Notes under the pieces: model-generated
What the model saw: the letters and a program-made list of their open reading frames with translations, nothing else
Told to the model about the DNA's origin: nothing
The model's database searches: none
From: Verrucomicrobiota bacterium
Lineage (GTDB): Bacteria > Verrucomicrobiota > Verrucomicrobiia > Verrucomicrobiales > Verrucomicrobiaceae
Direction of reading: 5' to 3'
Length of the DNA: 36,309 nt
Assembly: GCA_025360015.1 (NCBI GenBank)
Contig: JANYCZ010000019.1
Coordinates: 1-36,309 of the forward strand
Shown here: positions 7,701-15,148 of the stretch, in pieces
How positions within the stretch are numbered: the stretch's first letter is position 1
Layout: each line of letters begins with the position of its first letter
Program-made: the position numbers and the translations under genes

Positions 7701-10700
7701 CCACCTTTGGCTACGCCAAAGTAGACACCACCCTCGAACAAACGCACCTCGCCCAGGATGCCGACACTCGCGGCCTTCTGCCACGCCTGGCCTCGCTGCT
7801 CGGAAAACCGCTGAGCTGGGGATACTCCCGGGAAACCATGGCAGCACCCGCCAATGTTTTAGCAGGCGGCCCAAACCCGTTGCTTCCCCCGGTTGAGTTA
7901 ACGGAGCCCGAACTGGCCAACCGCTCTGCACTCGTTGAAGACGCACGCCAGGCTATGGATCGTGGTGACAAGTTGTTCGGCGATGGCGCTTACGATGCCT
8001 CCCTCGAATCTTACCGCGCAGCGGTGCGGTCACTGCCGAATGCCCCCGAGCTCGAAGACTGGCTCAATCTCGCCAAGCTCAAGCAGGCGGATTGCAGCGT
8101 GGTCTTGGCCCAGGAAAGGGCGAAGAAGGGAAAACTCGACGAAGCCCGCCAGTTGCTCCATCAGGCGCTGCAACTCGTGCCGGGACACAAAGGCTCCACG
8201 ACGATGCTGCAGATGTTAGGCGATCCCTCCCGCTGGCCTCACACATTGACAGCCGAGGTGACGAAGGTTCAAGCCGGCCTGCTCCTCGCAAATTCCAACG
8301 TCGATATCGGCAACTACGACGCCGCCATCGCTCAATACCAGGGCGTCCTCCGCACCGACCCCTATAACACGGCGGCACGACGCGGCATGGAACACGCGGA
8401 GCGGCGCAAACTGGCCTACTTCCAAACCGCCTACGATCACCAGCGCGCGAAGATGCTGGCCCAAGTAAGTGAGTCATGGGAGGACAAAGTCCCGACGCAA
8501 GGATCTGCTGTTGCCTTCGACTATGGCGTTGCCCGCTCCCCAGGCGCCTACCTGACAGAGAAGATGAACAAGATCATTTTCCCCACCGTGCAATTTCAGG
8601 GCGCCACCATTGAAGAGGCTATCGAATACCTGCGAGTGAAGTCCCGTGATCTGGACACGTTTACTGAGTCCTCCGGCACCAAGGGCGTTCCACTCATGCT
8701 CAAAACGGGTAACTCACCCTCAAGCACCCTCATCAGTCTGGATCTGAAAGACGTGCCCATGAGCGAGGCCCTGCGCTACGTCGCCGAATTGGCGTCCATG
8801 AAGTACAAAGTCGGGCCGGAGGCGGTGGTCATCATGCCTCTGACGGAATACGCCAGAGAGCAGCTCACACACACCTTCCACGTGCCGCCGAATTTTCTGA
8901 TGGCTGGCGGTGGAAACCACCAGACGGCAAAACAAGCTCTCGAAGCTTCGGGCGTCGTCTTCCCTGAAGGCGCCAGCGCAGTCTTCAATCCCGCTTCGTC
9001 ACAGCTCGTCGTGCGCAACACCCAGCCCAATCTCGATCTCGTTGAAGCACTCGTTCAAAGCCTTGGTAATCCACCGCTGCCACCCCCTGCAGATCCATTT
9101 GCGTCATCATCCGTCGTTTACGATTATGGTGTTGGACGTTCGCCCGGAGCCTACCTGACCGAGAAAATGAACAAGACCATTTTGCCCTCGGTGCAGTTTA
9201 AGAATGCCACCGTTGAAGAAGCGATCGAATACCTTCGGGTAAAGTCACGCGACTTGGACAACTTCACCGATTCCAGCGGCGTCAAGGGCACCAACATCAT
9301 CCTGAAAAGTGGGGACACTCCATCCAATGCCAGCATCAGCCTCGACCTCAAAGACGTGGCCTTGAGCGAAGCCTTGCGCTACGTCACTGAGCTGGCGCAG
9401 ATGAAATACAAAGTGGAAGCGCATGCGGTTCTCGTTGTTCCGCTCTCGGAGAACGCCAGCGAACAGTACACCCGCAGTTATCGTCTGCGGCCGAATTTTC
9501 TGACAGCAGCCGGTGGAAACCAACTGACGGCTAGACAAGCGCTTGAAGGTGCAGGCATCCCTTTCCCTGAAGGAGCAAGTGCAAGTTACAGTCCCACGAC
9601 CATGACGCTCGTGGTTCACAACACCCAACCAAATCTCGATTTGGTGGAGTCGTTTGTGGACTCCGCGGCCAGAAATGAAATGCTGTCCAAATCCGGCCTC
9701 ATCCCTTTGGACGTGACGCTCCCACAATCCGGCAGACTGCTGCGCTTCCACGGTGCCCAGCCACCAGACACACTCGCACTCCATTACACCTCCTGGTCTC
9801 AGCAGATGCTCCGCGCCGTCCTCGCCATGGCGCTCGGCATGGTCCTCTTCTGGCGCTTCGGCAGACGCCGCCCCTGGTTCCTCACCCTCCTCGTCCTCAT
9901 CCTCACCGCCTGGGCCGCTCCCCTCCTCCTCGAAGGCTCCCTCCTAGCCCTCGCCAACGCCCTCACCTTCGGCTGGCTCTGCGCTCTGCTGCTGCATTCC
10001 CTGGGCTGGTTGTTCACCCTCATCAGTACGATGGACACTCCTGTCCGTCGGCCGCAGGCAGGACAGCCTGTGAGTCCCCTCAATCTCCGAACAGGAACCT
10101 CCATCGTCCTCATCAGTCTCCTCGCTCTCGCAACTTCCCTGAGCGCCGAAAAGCAGCCCGATCCCGCCGCCCACACCGTCATCGTCCCCTACGATGCCAA
10201 GCTCCCGCTCGACGCCCAGAAGGCCGAGCGCTTCTACCTCGGCTACGACGACTTCCAACGCCTGTGGAAACAAGCCAAAGAAAACCGCCGCGCCCTGCCC
10301 GCAGACACTGACCCAACGCAACACGCCGTCATCCACAGCGCCCTGTATCAAGGCCGCATCGAAGAACGCGGCCTCGTTCTGGAAGCCCGCATCACCGCCA
10401 CCACCCGCGGCGAATGGACCAAGCTCCTGCTGCCCTTTGCTCAAATGCAGAACAACAAGGACACCACGAAAGCTCTCGTCGGCGAGGTGCGCGTGGACGG
10501 CAAAGCCGCCGCACTCACCAACAACTGGCTCACTCTCGAAAAGTCGGGCACACACGCCATCGAACTCACCGTCACCCTGCCGCTGCCGCCCAACTGGAAT
10601 GACCTCTCCCTGCGCCTGCCGCCCGCCCTCTCCGGCACGCTGGCGCTCCACACCCCCAAGTCAGACGGCTGGCTGCGCGTGAACGAAACCGCCGCCAGCT

Positions 10701-13700
10701 CCGTGGCCGAAGAGCCCGCTGGACGCCTCTTCACCCAAACACTGGGCACTCACCGCTCCGTGCACCTGCAGCGCTCCGCCCGCGGTCTGGAACGCGGCGA
10801 AGGCCCGGTCCCTGCCGCCACCGTGCGCAGCACCCTGACCCTGCGTGAGCTGGAGCCCGAAACACTGGATGCCGAAATCGAATACGAATTCCCGGGGGCC
10901 GTGCGTCGCACCCTGGAGTTTTCCGTGGATGCCCCCGCAGACGGTCCCGTTCTGGAAATCGGCACCCTGAACATGTACACCACGCTGCCCGGCGCTGGCA
11001 GAGTCCGCATCCCGACCATGAGCAGCCAGACCCGCCGCGAAGGCGGCAAACTGATCTGCACCATCACCATGCGGCACGAAGCCAGCCACAACGTCATCCT
11101 CAAAATCGAAGGTGCACAACGTTTCCTCAACACCTCCGGAACACGCAAGCTGCCTCTGATCCAACCCACGGCCCTTCGCGTGAAGCAGGAGCTGGCGCTC
11201 CTGCACGATGACTCCATGAACATCAAGGTCAACAGCGGCACCGCCCAACGCTCCACCAATCCTGCGCCCAACGGTCTGCTGGATGCCGGACGCTGGCAAT
11301 GGACCGGCCCCACCGCACCCACCTACGACGTTCAACCCGCCGCCCTCTTCGCCGAAGCCGACGTGAGCTACGTCTTCCAGCTCTCCGAACAAAAAGCCGA
11401 ACTGCTGGCCGCGCTGACACTCAAACGCAAACGCGGTCTCTGGACCCGCGCCGTCGTCGGCCTGCCCGCCGGGTACGAAGTCCAGGCCGTCCAAGGCCCC
11501 GCCCTCACCGCCTGGCAGCACGAAGGCTCCCAACTTTATTTGCAGCTCGATCCCAAAATCGCCGGACCCGAAGCCCGCCTCGTGGTCCACCTCGCCAAGG
11601 TGGCCGCCCAGCCCGCCACCACCTGGACCCTGGAACCCCTGAAACTCGAAAACTACGAAAAGGTCGGCGGCAAGGCCCTGATCGTCGCCCACGCCGCAAA
11701 CGAGATCAAGTTGCTGAATCCGACACAAGACAACCACCTCAAAGAGCTCGATGCCACCGCCCTCGACAGCGTTTTCGCCATCGCCCCGCCCATGGAAAAG
11801 AAGCGCGCCCTGCAATACGAAGGCACCGCCTGGAGCCTGGCCGTGTCCCTGACCCGCCAGCCCTCCCGCTTCTCCGCAGAAACGATGCTCCTGGTGCGCG
11901 CCTCAGACGCAGGCATCCGCATCTCGCAGCAGGTGGTGGCATGGGTGGACCAGGGAGCCATCCGTCAGGTCAGCATCCGCCTTCCCGCATCCCTCCCCGA
12001 AGCTGTCGTCAGCGGCCCCTTGCTCCGTGAGACACGCTCACGCATCGAAAATGCCGAGCGCATCTACGAATGCTCCCTCCAAACCGAAGTCCTCGACCGC
12101 GCCGAACTCACCTTCGACCTGGATCTCCCCCTGACCGCAGAACTCGATGTCCCCTTTGTGAAAGTACCCAACGCCAGCCGCCTCACACGCTGGTTCCTGC
12201 TTGATAATGCATCCTCACGCGAGTCAAAGATCACCACCCAGACCGCGCTGGAGACCGCGGCCCGCGAAGCCGTGCCCTACCTGCCCACCGGCCTCGCCCA
12301 CCCCCAGTTCTTCCGCGCCACGGGAGAGGGCGCGCTCAAGCTCGCCTACCAGCAGCTCACCAGCACGGAGGGCAATGCCGCCCTCATCACCCTGGCAGAC
12401 CTGACCACCGTGCTGCGCCCCGACGGCTCGCGCTGGGACATCGCGCAGTATTCGCTCATCAATCGTTCGCTTCAGTTCCTCCCCGTGCTGCTGCCTGCGC
12501 AAGCAGAGCTGATCAGCGTCAGCGTCTCCGGCGAGCCGGTGCGTGCCGATGAAGAAATACAAAACGGCCAGCGCGTCCGCCTGATCCCCCTCATCCACAC
12601 CCGCCCCGGCCAGCGCGCGCTGGAAGTGAAGATGATCTACCGCTTCGCACAAGGCAACGGACTGCAGCAGACCGCAAAACTTGACGATCCTGAGATCATC
12701 GGCCTGTCCGTGGAACGCACGACCTGGACCGTGTGGACCCCGCAGGACTGGAAGCTCAACGATTTCGACGGCAACATGACCGCCACCGACTCCGAAGGCC
12801 GCGAGCTGCTGCAACTCGAAGGCATGCTCAGCGAACTCGGCGAAGCCAACCGCGCCCTGTCCTCCGGCAAACTCGACTACGGCGATGCCGAAACGGCGTA
12901 TCGCAGTGCCAATGCCCTGGCGCAGATGGTGCAGGAAAAGAAGCGCGAGATCCTGACCAAGACCGGCCGGGGCACCCTGATGCTCTCCCGTGCACTCCGA
13001 AGCGAAATGGACACCGAGGTGAAGCAGCAGCAGGAGCTGCTCCAAGGGAACTGGAACAGCAACTACGCCGGCAAGAAGACGACAACCAAGGGCGGCAAGG
13101 ATGCCGCACAGAGCGAGCAAGGGCAAACGACCTGGGGCTTCAACAGCGCCGCCCCGCAGGAACAGCAGTTGCGCCTCGCCGGCAACAACACCTTCAGCGG
13201 CACAGTCACAACCAACGGCGCCCAGCTTTTCAATGACAACGTGGCCGTGGACAACACCTACTTCGCCAATGGCCAGCCGGTGCCGCAAATGAACTTGAAT
13301 GCTCCATACCCCTATGGAGGCGGACCCATCACTGCCGGAATGCGGTCTGGAGGCTACGCTACCAATAGCACGACCACAGCCAACGCCACGGCACTAAACT
13401 TCAACAACGGCGGTGCCCAGACCTTAACCCAGAACAGCAGCGGTTCGGTCAATATCGTGAACTCTAACGCCCGCAGCAACAATCTTGGCAATGGCGCGCG
13501 GGTGGGCGTAACTCAAACAGCGGCAGGGTTCCCTGTGGGAAACAGAGGTGCCCAACTGGAGGCGGATGCGCCGGTAAACGGTGTCCTGTTTAATGGCAAA
13601 GACATGCAGTCCCTCCCCGGCGGCGGTGCCGGAGTGACCGTCAACAGCCTTCCGCTTATTCAGGCAGAAAGCGGCAATGCATTGACCACCAATGGCAGGA

Positions 13701-14287
13701 TGAACGATTCAAGCAGGGCGGCCGGGACAAGCAGTCTGACTCTGGGTGATTCCACCCTCATTGCCGGTGCGAATGCCGTCTCAAGTGGGAGCAGCCTCAC
13801 GACGAACAATTTTGCAACTTTCGCCGGAACCACCGGAGCCGTGTCCATGGGTGCCACCAACCAGCAACCTCAGGCGCTCCATCAAGCGCTGCCGATCCCC
13901 AAGCCAGCTGCAGCTGCTCCAGCGATGGGAGCCGATCCCTTCGGTGCACCTGCCGCTGCTGTGGACTTGCCATTGGCGGCAGGTGCTGTCCTGAAAGCCG
14001 CACCGGTCTCCGATGACGATGGCAAGGAACGAGCTGATCGAGCCCTCACGCTCGCGCAAACCGTCGAATCCCTGCGTCCCACGGGGCGGCGTGCGCTGGG
14101 CATCGAACTGCCGCTGAACGGCACGGCGCATCATTTCTCGAAGCTCAAAGACCACGCGGTGCTGGAGGTGGCAATCAAGCGCATGGGCGATCCGAAGACA
14201 ACCTCACGCCTGCTCTGCCTTACCGGCGGCTTGCTATTATGGGCAGCAATTGGCTGGAAGATGAAACGCCGTAGCCAAGTGGCCTAG
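4754..14287 (+). CDS. Giant exported modular protein (~3177 aa): two head/tail modules, TPRs, duplicated secretin-N-terminal-like domain
   Basis: ATG 4754 is the last ATG before the signal peptide (residues about 26-51). Order of parts: head A (LWVPTKNLDTVL, near 54); tail A (RMNLTSVLGTDGHSLHE, about 865); TPR-like helices (about 1055-1243); two copies of a domain with IFPTVQFQGATIEEAIEYLR and LDLKDVPMSEALRYVAELA (1253-1440 and 1454-1640), like the N-terminal domain of Akkermansia-type Amuc_1098 secretins; membrane segments (1681-1758); a second signal-like segment SIVLISLLALATSLSA (about 1783); head B (VIVPYDAKLP, 1807); tail B (LADLTTVLRPDGSRWD, about 2545); a helical stretch (2693-2766); an Asn/Gly/Ser/Thr-rich tract (2770-3046); and a C-terminal anchor (3151-3170). 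The internal membrane cluster plus second signal suggests fusion of two ancestral genes. An ATG at 10031 could allow separate translation of the second half. No secretin beta-barrel is seen. Biological role unknown. Confidence 0.75.
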   Translation: MGFENHPTRSKTPSSSIPPSRVPPTLSRLHRLLPLLTFVILNSGFVISAEPTRQELWVPTKNLDTVLRDHPNAVMLSPEQYETLIRDAGKTQPTDDPKLAPPKIIAIQGLRLEGKVEPGAAHVMLRGELTLKLPSKEWLSTKIAWPFDMGSVTSTGNVLAYTEPAKEAQPTSAHDLVLFAKGPGEARLQFEARVPVFLRLRAGEHTLELPDMPFSGVLNLTLPAEAGLLAGSAYERNADTVKVAFDHRGYDDNESSILQGASRALRVRWVEASEAVASQPVRYSATSTADIHVSESDVSTTLRLRVRVQEKSERDAELVWPLVGKDTQVTEVSGVALRKWRQDGAKLFVTLERDGGMHDLTVNLRRIINSVAEAGELPLLMLNPPLRIKARLHLAPDLDFLDLSAARQLDHDHFEFQLGVDQPRLVLRTSKPRIESDVDVIARINKDSVQIERKLVLRSDRPVTEVKVTLPPGEEFIAVLSAPIGTTTRVSTGGAQQMSTPPVISQFVSSERVVTPNNISQPVFSLRESTSNVGNLQTISTFRLTWRRVGQTLAILPMQPLSPANSLELSITSRIKLTKAWTGPKNPETITIHQLDIPDAVKVAGYTALDFDDAWRVALKEAKGLEDRDARLTPVKGRMAWFGLREHALTFEVERAEAVFSTEVTAYALPRARTIEIEGQFTLDISGAPLRSFQVKLPVESAKLLRVTSPLVGEQLLDEATGIWTCTLRQESKGRHTLRWRMSLPSNRGIPAPNAAGTPSNGGIPAPSPVDAPPANQTITATLPHLELPQSRRFAGTWIIEANTDTQLSTKIQNMQPLDVLRVPLVADYQPRHRITSAFTYGAGDSSLTLTAQRHAHSELAALVVNRMNLTSVLGTDGHSLHEVTLDLSHSGEQFVSLHLPQDAELLSTSSGGQAVKPVRSVGNAIAIPLPAGSANAPHTLVSVQYRQQKTLWGRSGTQTLEPIRLVGNVPVLSTDWSVYAPTTFGYAKVDTTLEQTHLAQDADTRGLLPRLASLLGKPLSWGYSRETMAAPANVLAGGPNPLLPPVELTEPELANRSALVEDARQAMDRGDKLFGDGAYDASLESYRAAVRSLPNAPELEDWLNLAKLKQADCSVVLAQERAKKGKLDEARQLLHQALQLVPGHKGSTTMLQMLGDPSRWPHTLTAEVTKVQAGLLLANSNVDIGNYDAAIAQYQGVLRTDPYNTAARRGMEHAERRKLAYFQTAYDHQRAKMLAQVSESWEDKVPTQGSAVAFDYGVARSPGAYLTEKMNKIIFPTVQFQGATIEEAIEYLRVKSRDLDTFTESSGTKGVPLMLKTGNSPSSTLISLDLKDVPMSEALRYVAELASMKYKVGPEAVVIMPLTEYAREQLTHTFHVPPNFLMAGGGNHQTAKQALEASGVVFPEGASAVFNPASSQLVVRNTQPNLDLVEALVQSLGNPPLPPPADPFASSSVVYDYGVGRSPGAYLTEKMNKTILPSVQFKNATVEEAIEYLRVKSRDLDNFTDSSGVKGTNIILKSGDTPSNASISLDLKDVALSEALRYVTELAQMKYKVEAHAVLVVPLSENASEQYTRSYRLRPNFLTAAGGNQLTARQALEGAGIPFPEGASASYSPTTMTLVVHNTQPNLDLVESFVDSAARNEMLSKSGLIPLDVTLPQSGRLLRFHGAQPPDTLALHYTSWSQQMLRAVLAMALGMVLFWRFGRRRPWFLTLLVLILTAWAAPLLLEGSLLALANALTFGWLCALLLHSLGWLFTLISTMDTPVRRPQAGQPVSPLNLRTGTSIVLISLLALATSLSAEKQPDPAAHTVIVPYDAKLPLDAQKAERFYLGYDDFQRLWKQAKENRRALPADTDPTQHAVIHSALYQGRIEERGLVLEARITATTRGEWTKLLLPFAQMQNNKDTTKALVGEVRVDGKAAALTNNWLTLEKSGTHAIELTVTLPLPPNWNDLSLRLPPALSGTLALHTPKSDGWLRVNETAASSVAEEPAGRLFTQTLGTHRSVHLQRSARGLERGEGPVPAATVRSTLTLRELEPETLDAEIEYEFPGAVRRTLEFSVDAPADGPVLEIGTLNMYTTLPGAGRVRIPTMSSQTRREGGKLICTITMRHEASHNVILKIEGAQRFLNTSGTRKLPLIQPTALRVKQELALLHDDSMNIKVNSGTAQRSTNPAPNGLLDAGRWQWTGPTAPTYDVQPAALFAEADVSYVFQLSEQKAELLAALTLKRKRGLWTRAVVGLPAGYEVQAVQGPALTAWQHEGSQLYLQLDPKIAGPEARLVVHLAKVAAQPATTWTLEPLKLENYEKVGGKALIVAHAANEIKLLNPTQDNHLKELDATALDSVFAIAPPMEKKRALQYEGTAWSLAVSLTRQPSRFSAETMLLVRASDAGIRISQQVVAWVDQGAIRQVSIRLPASLPEAVVSGPLLRETRSRIENAERIYECSLQTEVLDRAELTFDLDLPLTAELDVPFVKVPNASRLTRWFLLDNASSRESKITTQTALETAAREAVPYLPTGLAHPQFFRATGEGALKLAYQQLTSTEGNAALITLADLTTVLRPDGSRWDIAQYSLINRSLQFLPVLLPAQAELISVSVSGEPVRADEEIQNGQRVRLIPLIHTRPGQRALEVKMIYRFAQGNGLQQTAKLDDPEIIGLSVERTTWTVWTPQDWKLNDFDGNMTATDSEGRELLQLEGMLSELGEANRALSSGKLDYGDAETAYRSANALAQMVQEKKREILTKTGRGTLMLSRALRSEMDTEVKQQQELLQGNWNSNYAGKKTTTKGGKDAAQSEQGQTTWGFNSAAPQEQQLRLAGNNTFSGTVTTNGAQLFNDNVAVDNTYFANGQPVPQMNLNAPYPYGGGPITAGMRSGGYATNSTTTANATALNFNNGGAQTLTQNSSGSVNIVNSNARSNNLGNGARVGVTQTAAGFPVGNRGAQLEADAPVNGVLFNGKDMQSLPGGGAGVTVNSLPLIQAESGNALTTNGRMNDSSRAAGTSSLTLGDSTLIAGANAVSSGSSLTTNNFATFAGTTGAVSMGATNQQPQALHQALPIPKPAAAAPAMGADPFGAPAAAVDLPLAAGAVLKAAPVSDDDGKERADRALTLAQTVESLRPTGRRALGIELPLNGTAHHFSKLKDHAVLEVAIKRMGDPKTTSRLLCLTGGLLLWAAIGWKMKRRSQVA
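6989..7058 (+). repeat. Two tandem palindromes inside the giant gene
   Basis: GGGGCA-TTCC-TGCCCC at 6996-7011 and GGGGGCA-TTCC-TGCCCCC at 7037-7054 are each preceded by AGTAA, with TGCC-GCA-GGCA (7015-7025) between them. They are translated as two SN(R/G)GIPAP units in a Pro-rich linker, so the insertion kept the frame. The hairpins share a TCCT core at the apex with copies elsewhere in the window. Confidence 0.7.
8510..9670 (+). repeat. Tandem 603-bp in-frame duplication within the giant gene
   Basis: Unit 1 starts at 8510 (VAFDYGVARSPGAYLTEKMN) and unit 2 at 9113 (VVYDYGVGRSPGAYLTEKMN). The closing motif NTQPNLDLVE is encoded at about 9017 and again 603 bases later. The offset of exactly 201 codons is held from the start to the end of the unit, so there has been no net insertion or deletion. 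Many third positions differ, so the duplication is not brand new. Confidence 0.9.
10033..10070 (+). repeat. Palindrome pair at the apparent fusion joint of the giant gene
   Basis: GGACA-CTCC-TGTCC (10033-10046), GCC-GCA-GGC (10051-10059) and CAGGC-AGGACA-GCCTG (10055-10070) follow one another. The layout (TCC hairpin, GCCGCAGGC, second hairpin) matches that at 6996-7054. It is translated as DTPVRRPQAGQPV between the membrane cluster of the first half and the signal-like segment of the second half. Confidence 0.65.
13060..13890 (+). other. Asn/Gly/Ser/Thr-rich low-complexity segment of the giant protein
   Basis: About 277 residues are rich in N, G, S, T and A, with less GC-biased codons than the flanks. 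One stretch (LRLAGNNTFSGTVTTNGAQL) resembles the autotransporter-associated repeat motif in which a GNNTYSG-type turn is followed by a T/G strand. Only one clear copy is seen. It is likely an extended or beta-helix-like surface segment; this is an inference from composition. Confidence 0.5.
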
Positions 14288-14308
14288 CGCGGCGCGCAAC
14301 GATGTTTC

Positions 14309-14468
14309 GGAGCGCGGAATTGATTCCGCAGCAGGTTGCGAGCATGCTGTGAGTGGCGCTGTGCTTTGAGCATCGCAAACACACTGGTCCCGGCACGTGA
14401 AGGGGAAGCAGATGAAAAACTCGGAGCTGGGTGAGAAGCGGAGTGCTGCGGAATAAATTCCGCGCTCC
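14309..14468. repeat. Inverted pair of palindromes between convergent genes (MITE-like or bidirectional terminator)
   Basis: GGAGCGCGGAATTGATTCCGC then AGCA (14309-14333) is matched in inverted orientation by TGCTGCGGAATAAATTCC then GCGCTCC (14444-14468), with one mismatch over 25 bases. Each arm is itself a hairpin (GCGGAA stem with TTGA or TAAA loop). The unit of about 160 bp fills most of the 231-bp gap (14288-14518) between the giant gene and the convergent SprT-like gene. No gene is seen in the gap. Confidence 0.65.
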
Positions 14469-14518
14469 CGGCCCTGCATTTGCGGCCTCCTCATATCCAG
14501 GGTCTTTTCAACCACAGC

Positions 14519-15145
14519 CTAACCTTGCGCTACCAGAGCGAGCCGAAAGCGGCTGTCGTATTTGCCGCCGGCGTGGCGGTTGCAGCATTGCAGGCAGGCG
14601 GTGGGGCGGCGGAACTTGCGCACGCGCTGCACAGTGGTGTGGCAGACGGGGCAGGCGTAGGTCAGCTTGCGCTCAACTTCATTGCGCGGCAGCGGGAGGC
14701 GATGCTGCGCTTTTTCACCGGCGATGCCGAGATCCGCACAGGCCTGACGCCATTCACTGCCATGCGGCTCGATGCGTTTGCGGCCGCTGCGGTGATAGGC
14801 GATCAAATGCGCCAGTTCATGCTTCAAGGTGCGTTCCACCTGGCCTTCAAATTCGCGCAGCTTGGGGTTCAGCTCAATGGCCCAGCCCGGATAGCGCGCA
14901 TAGCCTGCCGTGCTGCGCAGGCGTGCATTCCACGTCACGGTGACGAGCTTGGCTCCGCCGGGCATGTCCAGCGCCAGCAGCATGGCCCGCGTCTGCTCTT
15001 CCAGAGCCGCATCACGACCGTCAAGGATGGGTTCATCCGCTGAAACTTCCGCCGGAGGCTCGGGCTTCAGAGCGCGCACGGTGCGAAACGGCACCCAATG
15101 CGGCAGCGCGGAGAAATCAAAACTGAGCTGGGAGAGATCGAGCAT
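14519..15145 (-). CDS. SprT-like zinc metalloprotease-fold protein
   Basis: The product is 208 residues. The core is the HExxH zinc motif HELAHLIAYH near residue 110, followed by a third likely ligand in EPHGSEW, the arrangement of the SprT/Spartan-like family. A C-terminal zinc ribbon is formed by CPVC and CLQC (about 165-190). Eukaryotic Spartan cleaves DNA-protein crosslinks; bacterial SprT-like proteins are mostly uncharacterised. It begins three bases after the cysE stop and is probably co-transcribed with it. A Lys/Arg-rich zone between the Cys pairs fits nucleic-acid contact. The fold assignment is firm; the substrate is unknown. Confidence 0.8.
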   Translation of the reverse strand: MLDLSQLSFDFSALPHWVPFRTVRALKPEPPAEVSADEPILDGRDAALEEQTRAMLLALDMPGGAKLVTVTWNARLRSTAGYARYPGWAIELNPKLREFEGQVERTLKHELAHLIAYHRSGRKRIEPHGSEWRQACADLGIAGEKAQHRLPLPRNEVERKLTYACPVCHTTVQRVRKFRRPTACLQCCNRHAGGKYDSRFRLALVAQG

Positions 15146-15148
15146 GCG

